Positions 39,898 to 50,300 of a stretch of DNA of 64,000 bases are shown piece by piece (within the stretch, counting starts at the first letter, position 1; every line of letters starts with the position of its first letter). The DNA is taken from positions 620,001 to 684,000 of the forward strand of contig NZ_QLTK01000002.1 in the NCBI RefSeq assembly GCF_003269035.1, in the 5' to 3' direction. A program made the translations under genes and the position numbers. The DNA is from Paraburkholderia bryophila. Its GTDB lineage: Bacteria > Pseudomonadota > Gammaproteobacteria > Burkholderiales > Burkholderiaceae. Below the pieces are notes generated by a model, which saw nothing but the letters and a program-made list of their open reading frames with translations, was not told the origin of the DNA and searched no databases.

Positions 39898-40202
39898 CTG
39901 CGTTCCTGCACGCACACCCACGGCGAGACCACCACCGCCCACAAATCCGGGTCGCGCGCGGCGAAATCGGCGGCGGTTTCCGCCTGCACGCGCTCGACCA
40001 GCCCAGCGGACAACCATTGCGTGACCTGGGTGGTGTCGTCGCTCGCAATCGCTTCGGCGACGCTCACCAGATCGAGGTCGCGCGCGACGCGCAGCAGGAT
40101 GCCGCGCGCAAAAAAGCGTTCGAGTTCGGACCAGCCGATTTTGGCGGTCTCGGCGAGCAGCGTGGCGTAGAGCGGGCTGTGGGTGGCGTCGTTGGAAGTC
40201 AT
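39894..40202 (-). CDS. DUF2288 family protein
   Basis: A 102-aa soluble protein: LLAETAKIGWSELERFFARG, then VSVAEAIASDDTTQVTQWL and PDLWAVVVSPWVCVQER, the conserved DUF2288 pattern. Function unknown. The ATG at 40202 starts the family N-terminus. The MATE gene overlaps its end, and the pentapeptide-repeat gene is divergent. Confidence 0.88.
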   Translation of the reverse strand: MTSNDATHSPLYATLLAETAKIGWSELERFFARGILLRVARDLDLVSVAEAIASDDTTQVTQWLSAGLVERVQAETAADFAARDPDLWAVVVSPWVCVQERS

Positions 40203-40311
40203 CGTAAGGCGGGGTTTGACGGGGTCGTCACTATAAACCATCGGCGTAAGCCGCCAGGGCGGCACGCGTTCCGGTACGCTTTGGGTCTCTCGAATCCGAT
40301 TCTGAACCTTC

Positions 40312-41058
40312 ATGTCACTCGACTCAACGGCGCCGTCGACCGGCGCGCCAACGCAAGCGCAAGAGGTGAGCGACGCCACGCTGACGCGTGCCGAAGTGGA
40401 ACAACTGATCGCGGCCAATCACGCCGCTAGCCCCGCCGCAGGCCGCGCGCCGCTGCGTTTCACCGACTGCGATTTCGAAGGCGCCGATCTGTCGCGCCTC
40501 GATCTGCGCGGCGCCGAATTCGAGCGCTGCACGATCGTCGAGACGTCGTTCTTCGGTGCGGCGCTGTCGCATACCCGCTGGATCCGTTGCCGCGGCCGCC
40601 AGGCCGATTTCGGCTCCACCGATCTGGTCGACGCCGCGTTCCAGTCCAGCGATCTGAACAACACCAGCTGGCGGCGCGCCAAGCTTGCGTCGGCGTCGTT
40701 TCGCGGCTGCAAGCTGACGGGCGCCAACTTCGAGGCGTGCGCGGCGCTGGGTTTGAGTTTCGTCGAAACTCTGCTGGTCGGGGCGCACTTGCGCGGGCTG
40801 TCGTTTCGCAAAACCACGCTGCAGCAACTGGATTTCTCCGACGCCGATCTCGCGGGCGTCGATTTTCGCGAGGCGATCTTCGACGGCGGCAGTCTCAAAG
40901 ACGCGAATCTCAAAGGCGCGCGCTTTGACGGCGCGGATCTGCGCGACGCGGACCTGAGCGGCGTGCGTCTGGTCGACGCGGCGCTGTTCAAAGGCGCGAC
41001 GATTTCGCATCGCCAGGCCGCGGTGCTGATCACGGAGCTAGGTTTGCGGGTGTTGTGA
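40312..41058 (+). CDS. Pentapeptide repeat protein
   Basis: A 248-aa protein. After 45 residues it consists of A(D/N)LXX-type repeats, for example FEGADLSRLDLRGAEFERC and DADLAGVDFREAIFDGGSL, which fold into a square right-handed beta-helix. Some pentapeptide-repeat proteins mimic DNA and protect gyrase, but the role here cannot be told from sequence. It is divergent from the DUF2288 gene. Confidence 0.88.
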   Translation: MSLDSTAPSTGAPTQAQEVSDATLTRAEVEQLIAANHAASPAAGRAPLRFTDCDFEGADLSRLDLRGAEFERCTIVETSFFGAALSHTRWIRCRGRQADFGSTDLVDAAFQSSDLNNTSWRRAKLASASFRGCKLTGANFEACAALGLSFVETLLVGAHLRGLSFRKTTLQQLDFSDADLAGVDFREAIFDGGSLKDANLKGARFDGADLRDADLSGVRLVDAALFKGATISHRQAAVLITELGLRVL

Positions 41059-41607
41059 GCACGCTTTCAGGCCGGTCGAATTGGCCATTCGGCCAGCTTG
41101 AAGGATGGCATATCTCTGCATATCATTGCACTCAACCCGTAGATAATGTCAGCCGATTTTAAAATAACAATTCGTCGGGGGATTTAAAGTTATTTGATGA
41201 TTTCGCCATTCGCGAATTTTCATGTGATGAATTAAATTCGCTTTATTCGAATGCGTCGAATATCGGTTAATACATCGGGATGGTGCGCTGGCGCACTAAA
41301 GCCAGGTGGCGAGCCGTATGGCGGGATTACGCCTGGTGCGTTAGCTTGAATCGGACAATCGCCATTCTTCAGGCTTTTTCGCGCGATTCCGGCGAGAGTC
41401 CGGTGCGCGCCACTGGGCGGGCTGTTGGTGAATTTAGTCGCACAATATCCAAAGCATTTCGCGCCGCAATTGAAGGCGAAATGATCCTGTTTATTTCCGA
41501 CATTTAAGGTTCACGTTATGCGGAATCCGTGCGTCGTGTCACATTGAAGACGAAATTAATAGATTGCACTAGTAAAGACGGGTTGTTAGATTTCGTTCTG
41601 GCGCATG
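41059..41607. other. AT-rich intergenic region, no firm gene
   Basis: About 550 bp, strikingly AT-rich from 41120 to 41280 against the surrounding core. A 75-codon frame (41280-41507) is Arg/Trp-rich and lacks a ribosome binding site, so it is not called. Confidence 0.45.
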
Positions 41608-41674
41608 GTGAACCGGTCCTTTGCCGATATGCGCCGAACCCCCGTTAGCCCGGCCTCGTGCCGGGCTTTTTTTT
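41608..41674 (+). ncRNA. Possible small RNA with Rho-independent terminator
   Basis: GGCGCAT and ATGCGCC pair across 22 bases (about 41610-41646) and are followed by a strong terminator, AGCCCGGC-CTCGT-GCCGGGCT with eight T's (41647-41674). No coding gene ends here, so the transcript is probably a small RNA starting somewhere in the AT-rich region to the left. The terminator is clear; the RNA is inferred. Confidence 0.45.
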
Positions 41675-41738
41675 AACGGGATTCACGCGGGTCATAGCGG
41701 CTTCATAGCGCCTTTACGCGCGCCGCCATTCAGATCGC

Positions 41739-42056
41739 TTACTGTTTGCAGCGAACCACCATCGAGCGGTTTTTTACATTGGCGCCGAAAATCCCGCCGA
41801 TCGTGCCGCCGGAGGTGGCGCCGTTGTCGACGTCTTTCGAGACGACGTCGTAGCCGTAGTTGCCGCAGACTTCACCTGCGCGCTTGTAGCACTCGGCCCA
41901 ACTGGAGCTTGCGTCGCTGCCGCTGCAGTTGATCGCGAAGCCGGTGTCGCCGCTCGGCAGATAGGTCATGGTGGTGGTGCTCGAGCAGCCGCCGAGGCTC
42001 AACAGGCCGAGACCGATCGCCGCGACCGTCGCGACGGACGCTAATGCGCTCTTCAT
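41739..42056 (-). CDS. Predicted lipoprotein
   Basis: A 105-aa protein with a lipoprotein signal ending LGGC (Cys at residue 24) and a compact mature domain holding three more Cys residues in ECYKRAGEVCGNYGYDVVSK, then a Gly-rich turn and MVVRCKQ at the end. The pattern is shared by small Burkholderia lipoproteins of unknown function; disulfides are likely. Confidence 0.75.
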   Translation of the reverse strand: MKSALASVATVAAIGLGLLSLGGCSSTTTMTYLPSGDTGFAINCSGSDASSSWAECYKRAGEVCGNYGYDVVSKDVDNGATSGGTIGGIFGANVKNRSMVVRCKQ

Positions 42057-42180
42057 GGCAAATTCCTTACAGATAACGGAGGAGGACGCGGCGCGAAGCC
42101 ACGTCGTGTGTCGGTTTGGGCGTTTTAAAGCGCGCCGGGTTCCCCGAGCCCGGTTGCAGATAGCGTGCCCGGTCGCGCGC

Positions 42181-42879
42181 TTACCGGGGCGGCAACGAGC
42201 GCGCCGGGTCGATCGAGCGGCCCTGATAGCGCAGTTCGAAATGCAGCATGACGCGGTCGGTATCGGTGTCGCCCATCTCGGCGATCTTCTCGCCGCGCGT
42301 GACCGACTGGCCTTCCTTCACCATCAGCGCCCGATTGTGCGCGTAGGCGGTCAGGTACTCGGCGTTGTGCTTGATGATCAGCAGGTTGCCGTAACCGCGC
42401 AAGCCGTTGCCGGCATACACCACGGTGCCAGGCGCGGCGGCGATCACCGGCGTGCCGGCCGCCGCCGAAATGTCGATACCCTTCGAGTTATTGCCGTCGA
42501 AGCGCCGGATCACCGTGCCGTCGGCCGGCCAGACCAGCGAAATGTTCGAGGCCGGTGCCGCGGACGGCGCGCTATCCGCCGCAGCCGGGGCCGGTGCGGC
42601 GCGCGGCGTGGCCGAAGCGCTGCCGGCGCCGCTGCTGCGGACCGCGCCGCTCGTCGAAGCGCCACCTGGCGGCACGACGCGCAGCACCTGGCCGACTTCG
42701 ATACTGTCCGGGTTGTTCAGGTTGTTCCAGCGCACGATGCTTTGCACCGATTGCCGGTTACTACGCGCGATCTTCGACAGCGTATCGCCCCGTTCGACCC
42801 GGTAAAAGCCCGGCGCCACCGGCGCCGACCCGCATGCGGCGACGAGCGCCAGCAACGACGCGCAGGCGAGTCGTTTCAT
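42181..42879 (-). CDS. nlpD: NlpD-like lipoprotein: LysM plus degenerate LytM/M23 domain
   Basis: A protein of about 232 aa: lipoprotein signal ending VAAC, a LysM domain (FYRVERGDTLSKIARSNRQS), a Ser/Ala/Pro linker, and an M23 domain. The M23 metal ligands are degenerate: the usual first H-x-G-x-D site reads SKGIDIS, as in NlpD, so it probably activates the amidase AmiC and does not cut peptidoglycan itself. It acts at the septum on the outer membrane inner face. The usual neighbours (surE, pcm, rpoS) are absent, so it may be a second NlpD paralogue. Confidence 0.85.
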   Translation of the reverse strand: MKRLACASLLALVAACGSAPVAPGFYRVERGDTLSKIARSNRQSVQSIVRWNNLNNPDSIEVGQVLRVVPPGGASTSGAVRSSGAGSASATPRAAPAPAAADSAPSAAPASNISLVWPADGTVIRRFDGNNSKGIDISAAAGTPVIAAAPGTVVYAGNGLRGYGNLLIIKHNAEYLTAYAHNRALMVKEGQSVTRGEKIAEMGDTDTDRVMLHFELRYQGRSIDPARSLPPR

Positions 42880-43051
42880 CATTCTTGTTGTTCCCAGCAT
42901 TGGACCTCGCAAAGCGCTGCCGCGCGCCGATCCCGATCACGTGGCAGGTGGATACAAAAGCGTCCGATTCTAACGGTTTTGCGCTGCACCATCGGAAAAC
43001 GGCTGGCGCGGTGGCGGTGGGCCGCGCGCAGGGGCCAGTGAAACGAGCCGG

Positions 43052-43960
43052 TCAGCGCAGCTTGCCGACGCTGATGCGCAGCGTCGCGATTTCGGTCTGA
43101 CCGGACTCCAGCCAGCGCAAGCCCATACCGTTGTGGATCGCGTCCGGCAGTCCGAGCCACGGTTCGACGCAGTAAAAGTCCGAGTCCGCGGCTTCGGTCC
43201 ATGTGGTCACGGCGTACCAGGGCACCGAACCCGGGCGCTGCAGGTCGATCGTGACGACGCGGTTCAGACCCGGCGCGACGAGGCGCACCGGTTGGTCCGG
43301 CGTGCCGTCCAGACAATGGAAGCGGTCGAGAATGCGCGCCTCGTCGAGCGTGTAACGGGATTCGCCCGGCTCGAACGCGCTGATCGAGCCGTCGTCCTGT
43401 TGATGGCAGCGCTGGGTGTGCGGCAGTTCCAGCGACGTCTCGCCGCGCTGCGTGTGCGGCAGCGTGAAATAGAAGTGATGACCGGCGTAGTAGGGTAGAC
43501 GCGCGTCGCCGGTATTGGTGGTGGTGAATGTCACCTCCAGCGTATGGGCGTCGATCAGGGTGTACGCGGCTTCGAAACGGAAGCCGAACGGATAGCCACC
43601 GCGCGTCGCCGCGCTGTCGGCGAGGACCATGCGCAGGCCGGCGCCATGCACGTCGGCGTGCGCTTCGAACGGCAGGTCACGAGCGAAGCCGTGCATCGGC
43701 AGTTCGCGGACCGTGCCTGCGGCGTCGCGCCAATAGCCGATCTTGCCGTCCACCCGATGCCGCCCGAGGAACGGAAACAGCAACGGATTGCCGCCGCGAA
43801 TTCTCGCCGGCTGGCTCCAGTCGGCATGCTCGGGCCAGTGAATCACGGCTTCACCGTCGACGGTCCAGGACATCAGACGGCCGCCGGCTTGCGGCGCGAA
43901 ACGGAGCACGGAGGCGTCCTGGGCGATCTCGAGAATGTCCTGCTGCGGGGAAAGAGGCAT
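43052..43960 (-). CDS. Aldose 1-epimerase family protein
   Basis: A 302-aa mutarotase-fold protein that interconverts alpha and beta anomers of aldoses. Conserved parts are RGGNPLLFPFLGRH, LPMHGFARDLPFE, the catalytic-His segment YAGHHFYFTLP, and FYCVEPWLGLPDAIHNG with the catalytic Glu. No signal peptide, so cytoplasmic. It stands alone between nlpD and uppP. Confidence 0.9.
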   Translation of the reverse strand: MPLSPQQDILEIAQDASVLRFAPQAGGRLMSWTVDGEAVIHWPEHADWSQPARIRGGNPLLFPFLGRHRVDGKIGYWRDAAGTVRELPMHGFARDLPFEAHADVHGAGLRMVLADSAATRGGYPFGFRFEAAYTLIDAHTLEVTFTTTNTGDARLPYYAGHHFYFTLPHTQRGETSLELPHTQRCHQQDDGSISAFEPGESRYTLDEARILDRFHCLDGTPDQPVRLVAPGLNRVVTIDLQRPGSVPWYAVTTWTEAADSDFYCVEPWLGLPDAIHNGMGLRWLESGQTEIATLRISVGKLR

Positions 43961-44208
43961 GGTCGATGGCGGATTCGATAAAGGGTTGAGGGCGGATTGA
44001 ACGTGGCGGGGACTGCGCCGCGCTCATACGCGATGAGCATGGAAAGCGCCTCGCGGCGCCGCCCGAGAGGATGATTTTGCGCTGCTTTGCGCTACGGGGA
44101 AACCCTTCTCGGGAAATTGCGGGTGTCGCGCAAGGGCCATCCTTGCCGATAATCGTCTGACTGTCCGGTCATTTCTGGCTGCCGGACGCGACCGGCTCAG
44201 GAGGCACG

Positions 44209-44295
44209 ATGGATCTCGCAATGGCAATGGGTGTGGCGCTGTTCGGCATGTTCGCGGCGAGCACGGTCTACTTCTTTTATAAGCTCGAGCGCTAG
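44209..44295 (+). CDS. 28-aa single-span membrane peptide
   Basis: The ATG at 44209 lies behind a strong CAGGAGG site and encodes one hydrophobic helix (MGVALFGMFAASTVYFFY) ending in KLER. The ribosome binding site, helix and basic end resemble known regulatory micro-membrane proteins. No family recognised; it is 235 bp before uppP on the same strand. Confidence 0.5.
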   Translation: MDLAMAMGVALFGMFAASTVYFFYKLER

Positions 44296-44530
44296 GTCCG
44301 CGCCCCGCGATTCTCGGTATCGCCGGGTCGCCGTCGCGCGAGGCCCGTGTCTTTTGCCACCGCGTAACAAGGGTTTCAAGTTGTGACGCGGTGCGTCAAT
44401 CTTTCCCCGAATGCGGTGCAAACGCTTGGCGCTGACATTGCAGCCAGGCATAATCGGTGCGCTTTCGACGCGCCGGCTTTTTCCTTGATCGGCGCGCTGT
44501 CCCTGACTTTTACCTTACAAGGACCGCCGC

Positions 44531-45361
44531 GTGAACTTGTCGTTTCTGATTTTCCTGAGCGTGCTGCAAGGCGTCACCGAACTGTTTCCGGTGAGCAGCC
44601 TCGGCCATACGCTGCTCGTGCCTGCGTTGTTCGGTATGCATATCGACAAGCACGCGCCGCAGTTGCTGCCGTTCCTCGTCGCCTTGCACCTCGGGACTGC
44701 GTTCGCGCTGCTGTGGTATTTCCGTAAGCGCTGGTGCGCGCTGGTGCGCGGCTTCCTCGCATCGTTCGGCGGACGTCGCAACGACGACGCGCACATGATG
44801 TGGGCGCTCATCATCGGCACGATTCCGGCGGGGCTGGTCGGGCTGCTGCTGGAAAAACACCTCGAGCGGATTTTTCACGATCTGCGGATCGTGGCGATTG
44901 CCTTGATGGTCAACGGCGTGCTGCTGTGGTTCGGCGATCGTCTGCAGCGTTCACGCGCGCATCGGGCGCCGGAGAAGCTGACGTTCCGCCAGGCGTTTTT
45001 TGTCGGCCTCGCGCAGATCGGCGCGTTGATTCCGGGTTTCTCGCGCAGCGGCCTGACGATGATCGCCGGCAACGCGGCTGGACTGACCGCCGAGAAGTCC
45101 GCCGAGTTCTCGTTCCTGCTCGGCACGCCGATCATTTTCGCGGCCGGCGTGCTCGAATTGCCGAAGCTGTTCCACGCGCCGGATCAACTGGCGGACGCGC
45201 TGCTGGGCGGCGTGCTGACCGCGATCGCCGCGTATCTGAGCGTGCGTTTCCTGATGCGCTATTTCGAAGGCCGCGGACGTCTGGCTTCGTTCGGTGTGTA
45301 TTGCGTGATTGCCGGCGCGCTGTTCCTCGGCTGGTTCCTGCTGCATCCGCAACCGGTTTGA
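44531..45361 (+). CDS. uppP: Undecaprenyl-diphosphatase UppP (BacA)
   Basis: A 276-aa inner-membrane phosphatase that recycles undecaprenyl diphosphate, the lipid carrier of peptidoglycan synthesis; extra copies confer bacitracin resistance. The family motifs [13 protein letters not shown] near the N-terminus (E in the first motif) and [12 protein letters not shown] are intact, with about eight membrane helices. A GTG begins the gene at 44531. A terminator follows at 45420. Confidence 0.94.
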   Translation: MNLSFLIFLSVLQGVTELFPVSSLGHTLLVPALFGMHIDKHAPQLLPFLVALHLGTAFALLWYFRKRWCALVRGFLASFGGRRNDDAHMMWALIIGTIPAGLVGLLLEKHLERIFHDLRIVAIALMVNGVLLWFGDRLQRSRAHRAPEKLTFRQAFFVGLAQIGALIPGFSRSGLTMIAGNAAGLTAEKSAEFSFLLGTPIIFAAGVLELPKLFHAPDQLADALLGGVLTAIAAYLSVRFLMRYFEGRGRLASFGVYCVIAGALFLGWFLLHPQPV

Positions 45362-45419
45362 TGATGTTCGTGATGCCCGCCGCCGCGTGCTGGCGGGTGG
45401 GGACCGATCGGTTATAATC

Positions 45420-45457
45420 CGGGCCCGGTTGCGATTGCTGCCGGGCCCGTTTTGTTT
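45420..45457 (+). terminator. Terminator after uppP
   Basis: CGGGCCCGG / CCGGGCCCG with a 12-base loop and TTTTGTTTT, 59 bp after the uppP stop. Confidence 0.82.
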
Positions 45458-45656
45458 TATGACGTGACGGCGCTGTTCCGGCTGATTCTCGCCGCAGCGC
45501 GCGGCGTGAGATTTCCGGTCTCCGGCGGCGTCAGTTAGAATTTCGGTTGTCCACGAACCCTGCGGCAACGTTCAGCGCAGGTTCCAGAACCCGAGAGCGG
45601 GTTGTCATTGCAGGCGATGCCAACGGTACGTTGGTGTAGCATCGCCTCTCTTCATT

Positions 45657-45713
45657 ACGGCAGTAGCTCAGCTGGATAGAGCATCGGCCTTCTAAGCCGA
45701 GGGTGGGGGGTTC
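45657..45713 (+). pseudogene. Truncated host tRNA-Arg(TCT), broken in the T loop by island 2
   Basis: The 5' acceptor strand, D arm (GCTCAGCTGGATAGAGC), anticodon arm TCGGC-CTTCTAA-GCCGA and the first T-stem strand GGGGG are all present. After TTC the sequence departs to TTATGGGATG and no second T-stem or acceptor strand follows. Promoter-proximal and correctly oriented, it looks like the original host gene cut by an insertion. Confidence 0.8.
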
Positions 45714-45762
45714 TTATGGGATGCTTCACCAGTTGCATGTTGTGGATGCGTGGTTTCACGAA

Positions 45763-45839
45763 CCGCCCTTAGCTCAGACGGATAGAGCAACGGCCTTCTA
45801 AGCCGTAGGTCACACGTTCGAATCGTGTAGGGCGGGCCA
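45763..45839 (+). tRNA. tRNA-Arg(TCT), complete, island-borne
   Basis: A 77-nt cloverleaf with encoded CCA: acceptor CCGCCCT / AGGGCGG, D arm GCTC/GAGC, anticodon arm ACGGC-CTTCTAA-GCCGT (anticodon TCT), and T arm ACACG-TTCGAAT-CGTGT. It differs clearly from the broken copy 50 bp upstream but has the same anticodon, so it can replace it. Confidence 0.93.
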
Positions 45840-45986
45840 ATTTCCCCATAAAATCAATCACATATGGGATTTGGTCCTCTTGTTTTTTTTCTTCTCCAAA
45901 GTTTGTCAATTTGAAATGTGCGGTGCCGCACAGATTTGTCCTTAGGCAATGCTAATTTGGCTCCAAGTGCATGTTTGGAGTACCCG

Positions 45987-47393
45987 ATGCTTCATCACGT
46001 TACGCTGATAGAGCCGATACACGGGAAGCTGCCTTGGCGGCTGGTCGGGCCGGAGGGCAAATATCTCGGAGTATTCGAAGTTTTCGCCCGCTCTCTAATC
46101 CGGAAGCACAGCAGCAATACGCGTAAAGTCTACTGTCGCTCTGTCGCCTACTTCATCGACTATCTCCTTGAATTCATCCGAATCATGCAGGCCAAAGGGC
46201 ACTGCGCGACGCAATCCGATATCTTGGATGCCATCGATGCTTACGACGAATACCTTGTTACGGGGGGCGCGTCCGGAAGCGAAATTGCTGCGTTGGTGAG
46301 CCAGAGCAGACCGTCCAGTCACGTGAGTCCAAAAACGTCGGCGGTTGCACATGCAGCCATCCGCAAATTCCTAAAATTATCAGAACGACTTCGTGGCGAG
46401 CTTCTCGAATTATCGAGGGCTCAAGTCATACAGCTAGACGTCTCCGCAAGCCCAGACCCTTTTGTCCCTAGCCAAGGACGGCTGCCAATTCCTTCGGCGC
46501 AGCGAGCGGCGATAGCTTCCAACTCGATGCTCGCGAGCGTAGTTGCGGGAGGGCCGAAGCTCATTGACGCAACATTGCTGCCGACATCAGGCGGCGAATA
46601 TGTCTACGATGACTCTCGAGCCTTCCCCTTCGATAGGATACTGGATTTCCTCCAGTGCTTGCCAACCCATCGAGATAAAGCTCTTTATGCATTGGTAGCG
46701 GGAACTGGCTGCAGGATTCACGAGGCGATACAGATTCTTTTTGAAGATATCGATGTCGAAAATCGTGAAATAAAATTGAAAAGTCCCTCTCAAAGAAGAA
46801 ACCACGCAAGCTACCTGTACCTTTCACAGGCTCAGAGAGATTTACTATGCTGGAAGGGAAGGGCGACATCAGAGACATTTTTCATTGAACCATTCGCATC
46901 GATTTTCTTTGAGGAGCTTGAACGATATCTCGCGACTGAATATATCGCCCACGGGCGACATAGTTTCGTTTTTCAGAGCGATTCCGGTGCCGATGTCGGC
47001 GAGGCTTACTTTTTATCAGACGCAAGCTATCGAAGAACAATTTTTAAGCGAACTGTCGCAGCCGCGGGTATCCCGATTGCCTTAGCTGGCCCGCACTCTT
47101 TGAGGCATGCTTACGGGATTTATTTGTTGAACTACTTCCCTTGCAGAAATGGAGAACATGGTCTGAGTCTCGCTGTCGTGCAACAGATTATGGGGCATAA
47201 ATGCGAGAAATATACGCGAGTATATGCGCGCTATGATAAAGATTTGTTAAGGCAGGAGCTTGAATATGCGAATGCGTTGGTTTACTGCGGTGGCATGCCT
47301 CATTCTTTATTAGAAATGAAGTTGCAAGCATTGCACTCGCAGGTCAGCAAACTTGAGGCTCAAATAGCCAACGACAAAAAACGGATGCAATGA
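45987..47393 (+). CDS. gmtY: Tyrosine recombinase, first gene of the mobile trio (GmtY-like)
   Basis: A 468-aa DNA breaking-rejoining enzyme. The N-terminal core-binding part (about 20-160) contains SNTRKVYCRSVAYFIDYLL. The catalytic domain shows Arg I at R243 (GTGCRIHEA), H370-x-x-R373 (HSLRHAYG), H404 (IMGHKCEKYT) and a Tyr in RVYARYD. GGAG lies before the ATG at 45987. The next gene overlaps by 4 bp. The gene order and sizes match the gamma-mobile-trio; that family name is from memory and not from a search. Confidence 0.75.
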   Translation: MLHHVTLIEPIHGKLPWRLVGPEGKYLGVFEVFARSLIRKHSSNTRKVYCRSVAYFIDYLLEFIRIMQAKGHCATQSDILDAIDAYDEYLVTGGASGSEIAALVSQSRPSSHVSPKTSAVAHAAIRKFLKLSERLRGELLELSRAQVIQLDVSASPDPFVPSQGRLPIPSAQRAAIASNSMLASVVAGGPKLIDATLLPTSGGEYVYDDSRAFPFDRILDFLQCLPTHRDKALYALVAGTGCRIHEAIQILFEDIDVENREIKLKSPSQRRNHASYLYLSQAQRDLLCWKGRATSETFFIEPFASIFFEELERYLATEYIAHGRHSFVFQSDSGADVGEAYFLSDASYRRTIFKRTVAAAGIPIALAGPHSLRHAYGIYLLNYFPCRNGEHGLSLAVVQQIMGHKCEKYTRVYARYDKDLLRQELEYANALVYCGGMPHSLLEMKLQALHSQVSKLEAQIANDKKRMQ

Positions 47394-50300
47394 TAAATCC
47401 CTATCGTCAAGAACCTGTTTTTCTCCAGCACGGGAAGCGATTGCACAGAAATGTCCGCCGAGCTCTTTATGAGGCAGCAGATACACTGCTCGATAAATAT
47501 CAATTAAACGACATCGACCTTGCGGAAGTTACAACGAAAGCGTACCCGATGGGTGGCTTTCCAAAATTTATCTTATATAAAACCTTAGCGAGGGAGGATG
47601 TAAGGTTCGGAGTCGAATATGTGCAAAATGCTTTTGATATCGCAATGGGCGGAACATTTGACGTAACGCCGGAGCAATTTTATAAATTCACACTTGCGCC
47701 CTCGGAAGGTGAGTTTGCCTATAAGCGAACATACGCCGCGCGGATGAAGAAAGGGGCTTGCCTGTTTCTCCTTTCGTTGCATAGACAGAAATGCATTGTG
47801 CTCCCTTTTTCTTTTGATTGGCCAAGTATAGGCGAGGAAGGGCGGCGGCTAGAGATTGGGTCTGAGTTATGTTCGAGCCTGCTGTCATTTATACGGACCT
47901 TAAATTCACAATCTGACGAACTCCCGCACCCAGCATTTGCCTCGATTTCGAACGGTAGGAAGGGGCGCGAGTATTTTCTCTCCTATGGTACTAAGCTTTT
48001 ACTTGCGACCGGTTGGCACAGACCGCAGGACGCAAATGTAGAAGAGCTTATGGAACTTAAGGAAAAGGGCGAACATGCGGGGAATTTTGGTGTCTTCACT
48101 GCGCCACCTTACCGTATGTTGATTGATGTTCTCGGGAAAAGGTTTGGGAGCGATTTCGGAATTTCGGTATCCGACTGGTCGGATAAATTGAGCGACCGTA
48201 GGCAGAAAATGGTTCCCGTCGAAGGAAATGTTGCGAAGAAAAGCAAAGGAGCGCAATATTCAAAAATAAAAAAATCCAGCGCATTCTCAAATGTTCCGAA
48301 ACGAAGCCGTCCTCGCCCCCTGCGCTCAGCCGTAGACCCTAAAATACTTGAGCGATTTTGCGGCCGAGATGACATTGACGTTATCGAAGAGGCACTCCGG
48401 ATGCAACCCATCGCTAACGCAAGCTTGGAAATCTTGGAGAAAACGACAACCCTCCCAGGCCTCAACTGTAACATTAAAGAATTTTCTAAGACGTGGGTTA
48501 TCCTAGAAAGAGTCTTTTTAGAAAAAATTCGCACGGAATCTACAGGAGAGCTTCGAAGGGCAATTGGATGGCTGAATATTTATTTATTTTGGTATCTTCC
48601 TTATTGGTTTGAAAGACATCCTGAAGCTAAATTTGAATTTCCTGATGAGCCGAAAAAGCTTGCGGCAAGTGTGTTTATTAGCCGACTTTTGAGCGTCGCT
48701 GAGTCAATGCCATTAACTTTCTTTGAGTTGATGGACACTATGCGGGATAACCGTGAGTGGGTAAATAACTCCTACTATGGAACATTAATTCAGCTTGAAA
48801 GATTTTTTGAATTCTTAGAGAACAACGCAGACAGATTGCCGGGGTGCGCAGGGTTCAAGCAGCCTCTGCCTAGAGAAGATTTCCCACCCACTTCCCGTTA
48901 TGCAAATTCAAACAAGCCGCCTATCCCTTCGATTTTGTTTGGGACATTGTTGTCCTATACAGAGGCGATTCAGGCACATCTTTATGTGATTTTGGAGCGG
49001 TTGTTGTCGGGCGAGTTGAATGGTGCTGTTTTGCGGCGATGCATCCGTCGTCGCACCATTCTGGACACATTCGAGTTGGCAGAATTGTTTGGTATTTCAA
49101 TACCTGTGCTTTTCGTTAATGGGAAGGCGATACCCCTGCGCTTTATTCCAGACTGTTTGGCGCTAAGCAATTTTAGAGTTAAAGTGGGGGGTAAAGCGGA
49201 TTACTGCTTACTGCCGCAACCGCATGCGCTGAATCAGATAATTGTTGCACTTTATACTGGGTTGAGGCATAACCATATTCAATGGTTGGATGTCGATACG
49301 TTTGACAGATTGGTAAATGTCAGCCATGGTGACTTCACTTTGCTTTATGTCAATACCGATAAGACGATGGCCGGCGCATGGACTCCACACGTAAATATTG
49401 AGGTCATTGAAGTTCTCAGGGCTCAGCGTTCATGGCGTAAGTTGATTGATGAACCGGGATTTAACGATGGAATTTTCTATAATAACAATCAAAATACTAA
49501 ATGGGAGAAAATCGTACCTCTATTTTCCTCTTATCGTGATGGTAGGCCGCATAACGACAGTCGCTACGAAACCGTGTGGAAGTCGCTAATGGCTGGGCTA
49601 CACGGTATGTTGCCGGAATTGGGAGTAAACGGACTTGTGAAGTTATGTGAACTGGTGCCTCCGAATGTAGGGTTCAACAATCCGAATATAAAGGAACGGA
49701 GGCTGAGTTATGGCCAATTTTGCGATGACAATAGGGCAACTGTATGCGAACTTGGTCTCGCGACAAATATAACGCCGCATAGCTCGAGAATTTCTGTTGT
49801 TTCGCAAAATGTACAATTTTTGCCCGCGGAGCTGATTGGCAAAGCCATAACGGGTCAAAAAAGAACATCGGTCTTCTATTATACGAAAATCGAACCATCA
49901 TTTCTGGAAGATGCTCGCGTACACCAAGCAATGGCCCTTCGAAAGAAAGGTTTCAGCAGCGGACCGCTAGGCGTAGAAGGTCACCAGCGACCGGGTAGCC
50001 CAAACTTCATTGACGCCGGGGCAGTAAATTCCCGGCTAGCGGAAAGCCTTCGAGAGAACCTGGAGGAAACGTTGATTTCATATGGCTGTATGAGCCTAAC
50101 CATCAACGAAAATGGAAAAAATGGTCTCGACGTCCTCCGCGAGACTAACGCTGCAAATGCGGTAGAAAACAAGACAGAAATCTGTCCGTTTGGAAATGTT
50201 TGTCCGCCGGACGTGATAAAACGTTGGAGAGGCATTGGTCGATGCGGCTTATGCGAATACGCAGTTCGGTCGATTGACCATGCACCGGCGGTATCAGCTA

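Noticed and set aside
41280..41507. 75-codon frame after the pentapeptide-repeat gene
   Set aside because: Trp/Arg-rich start, no ribosome binding site and no conserved-looking segment.
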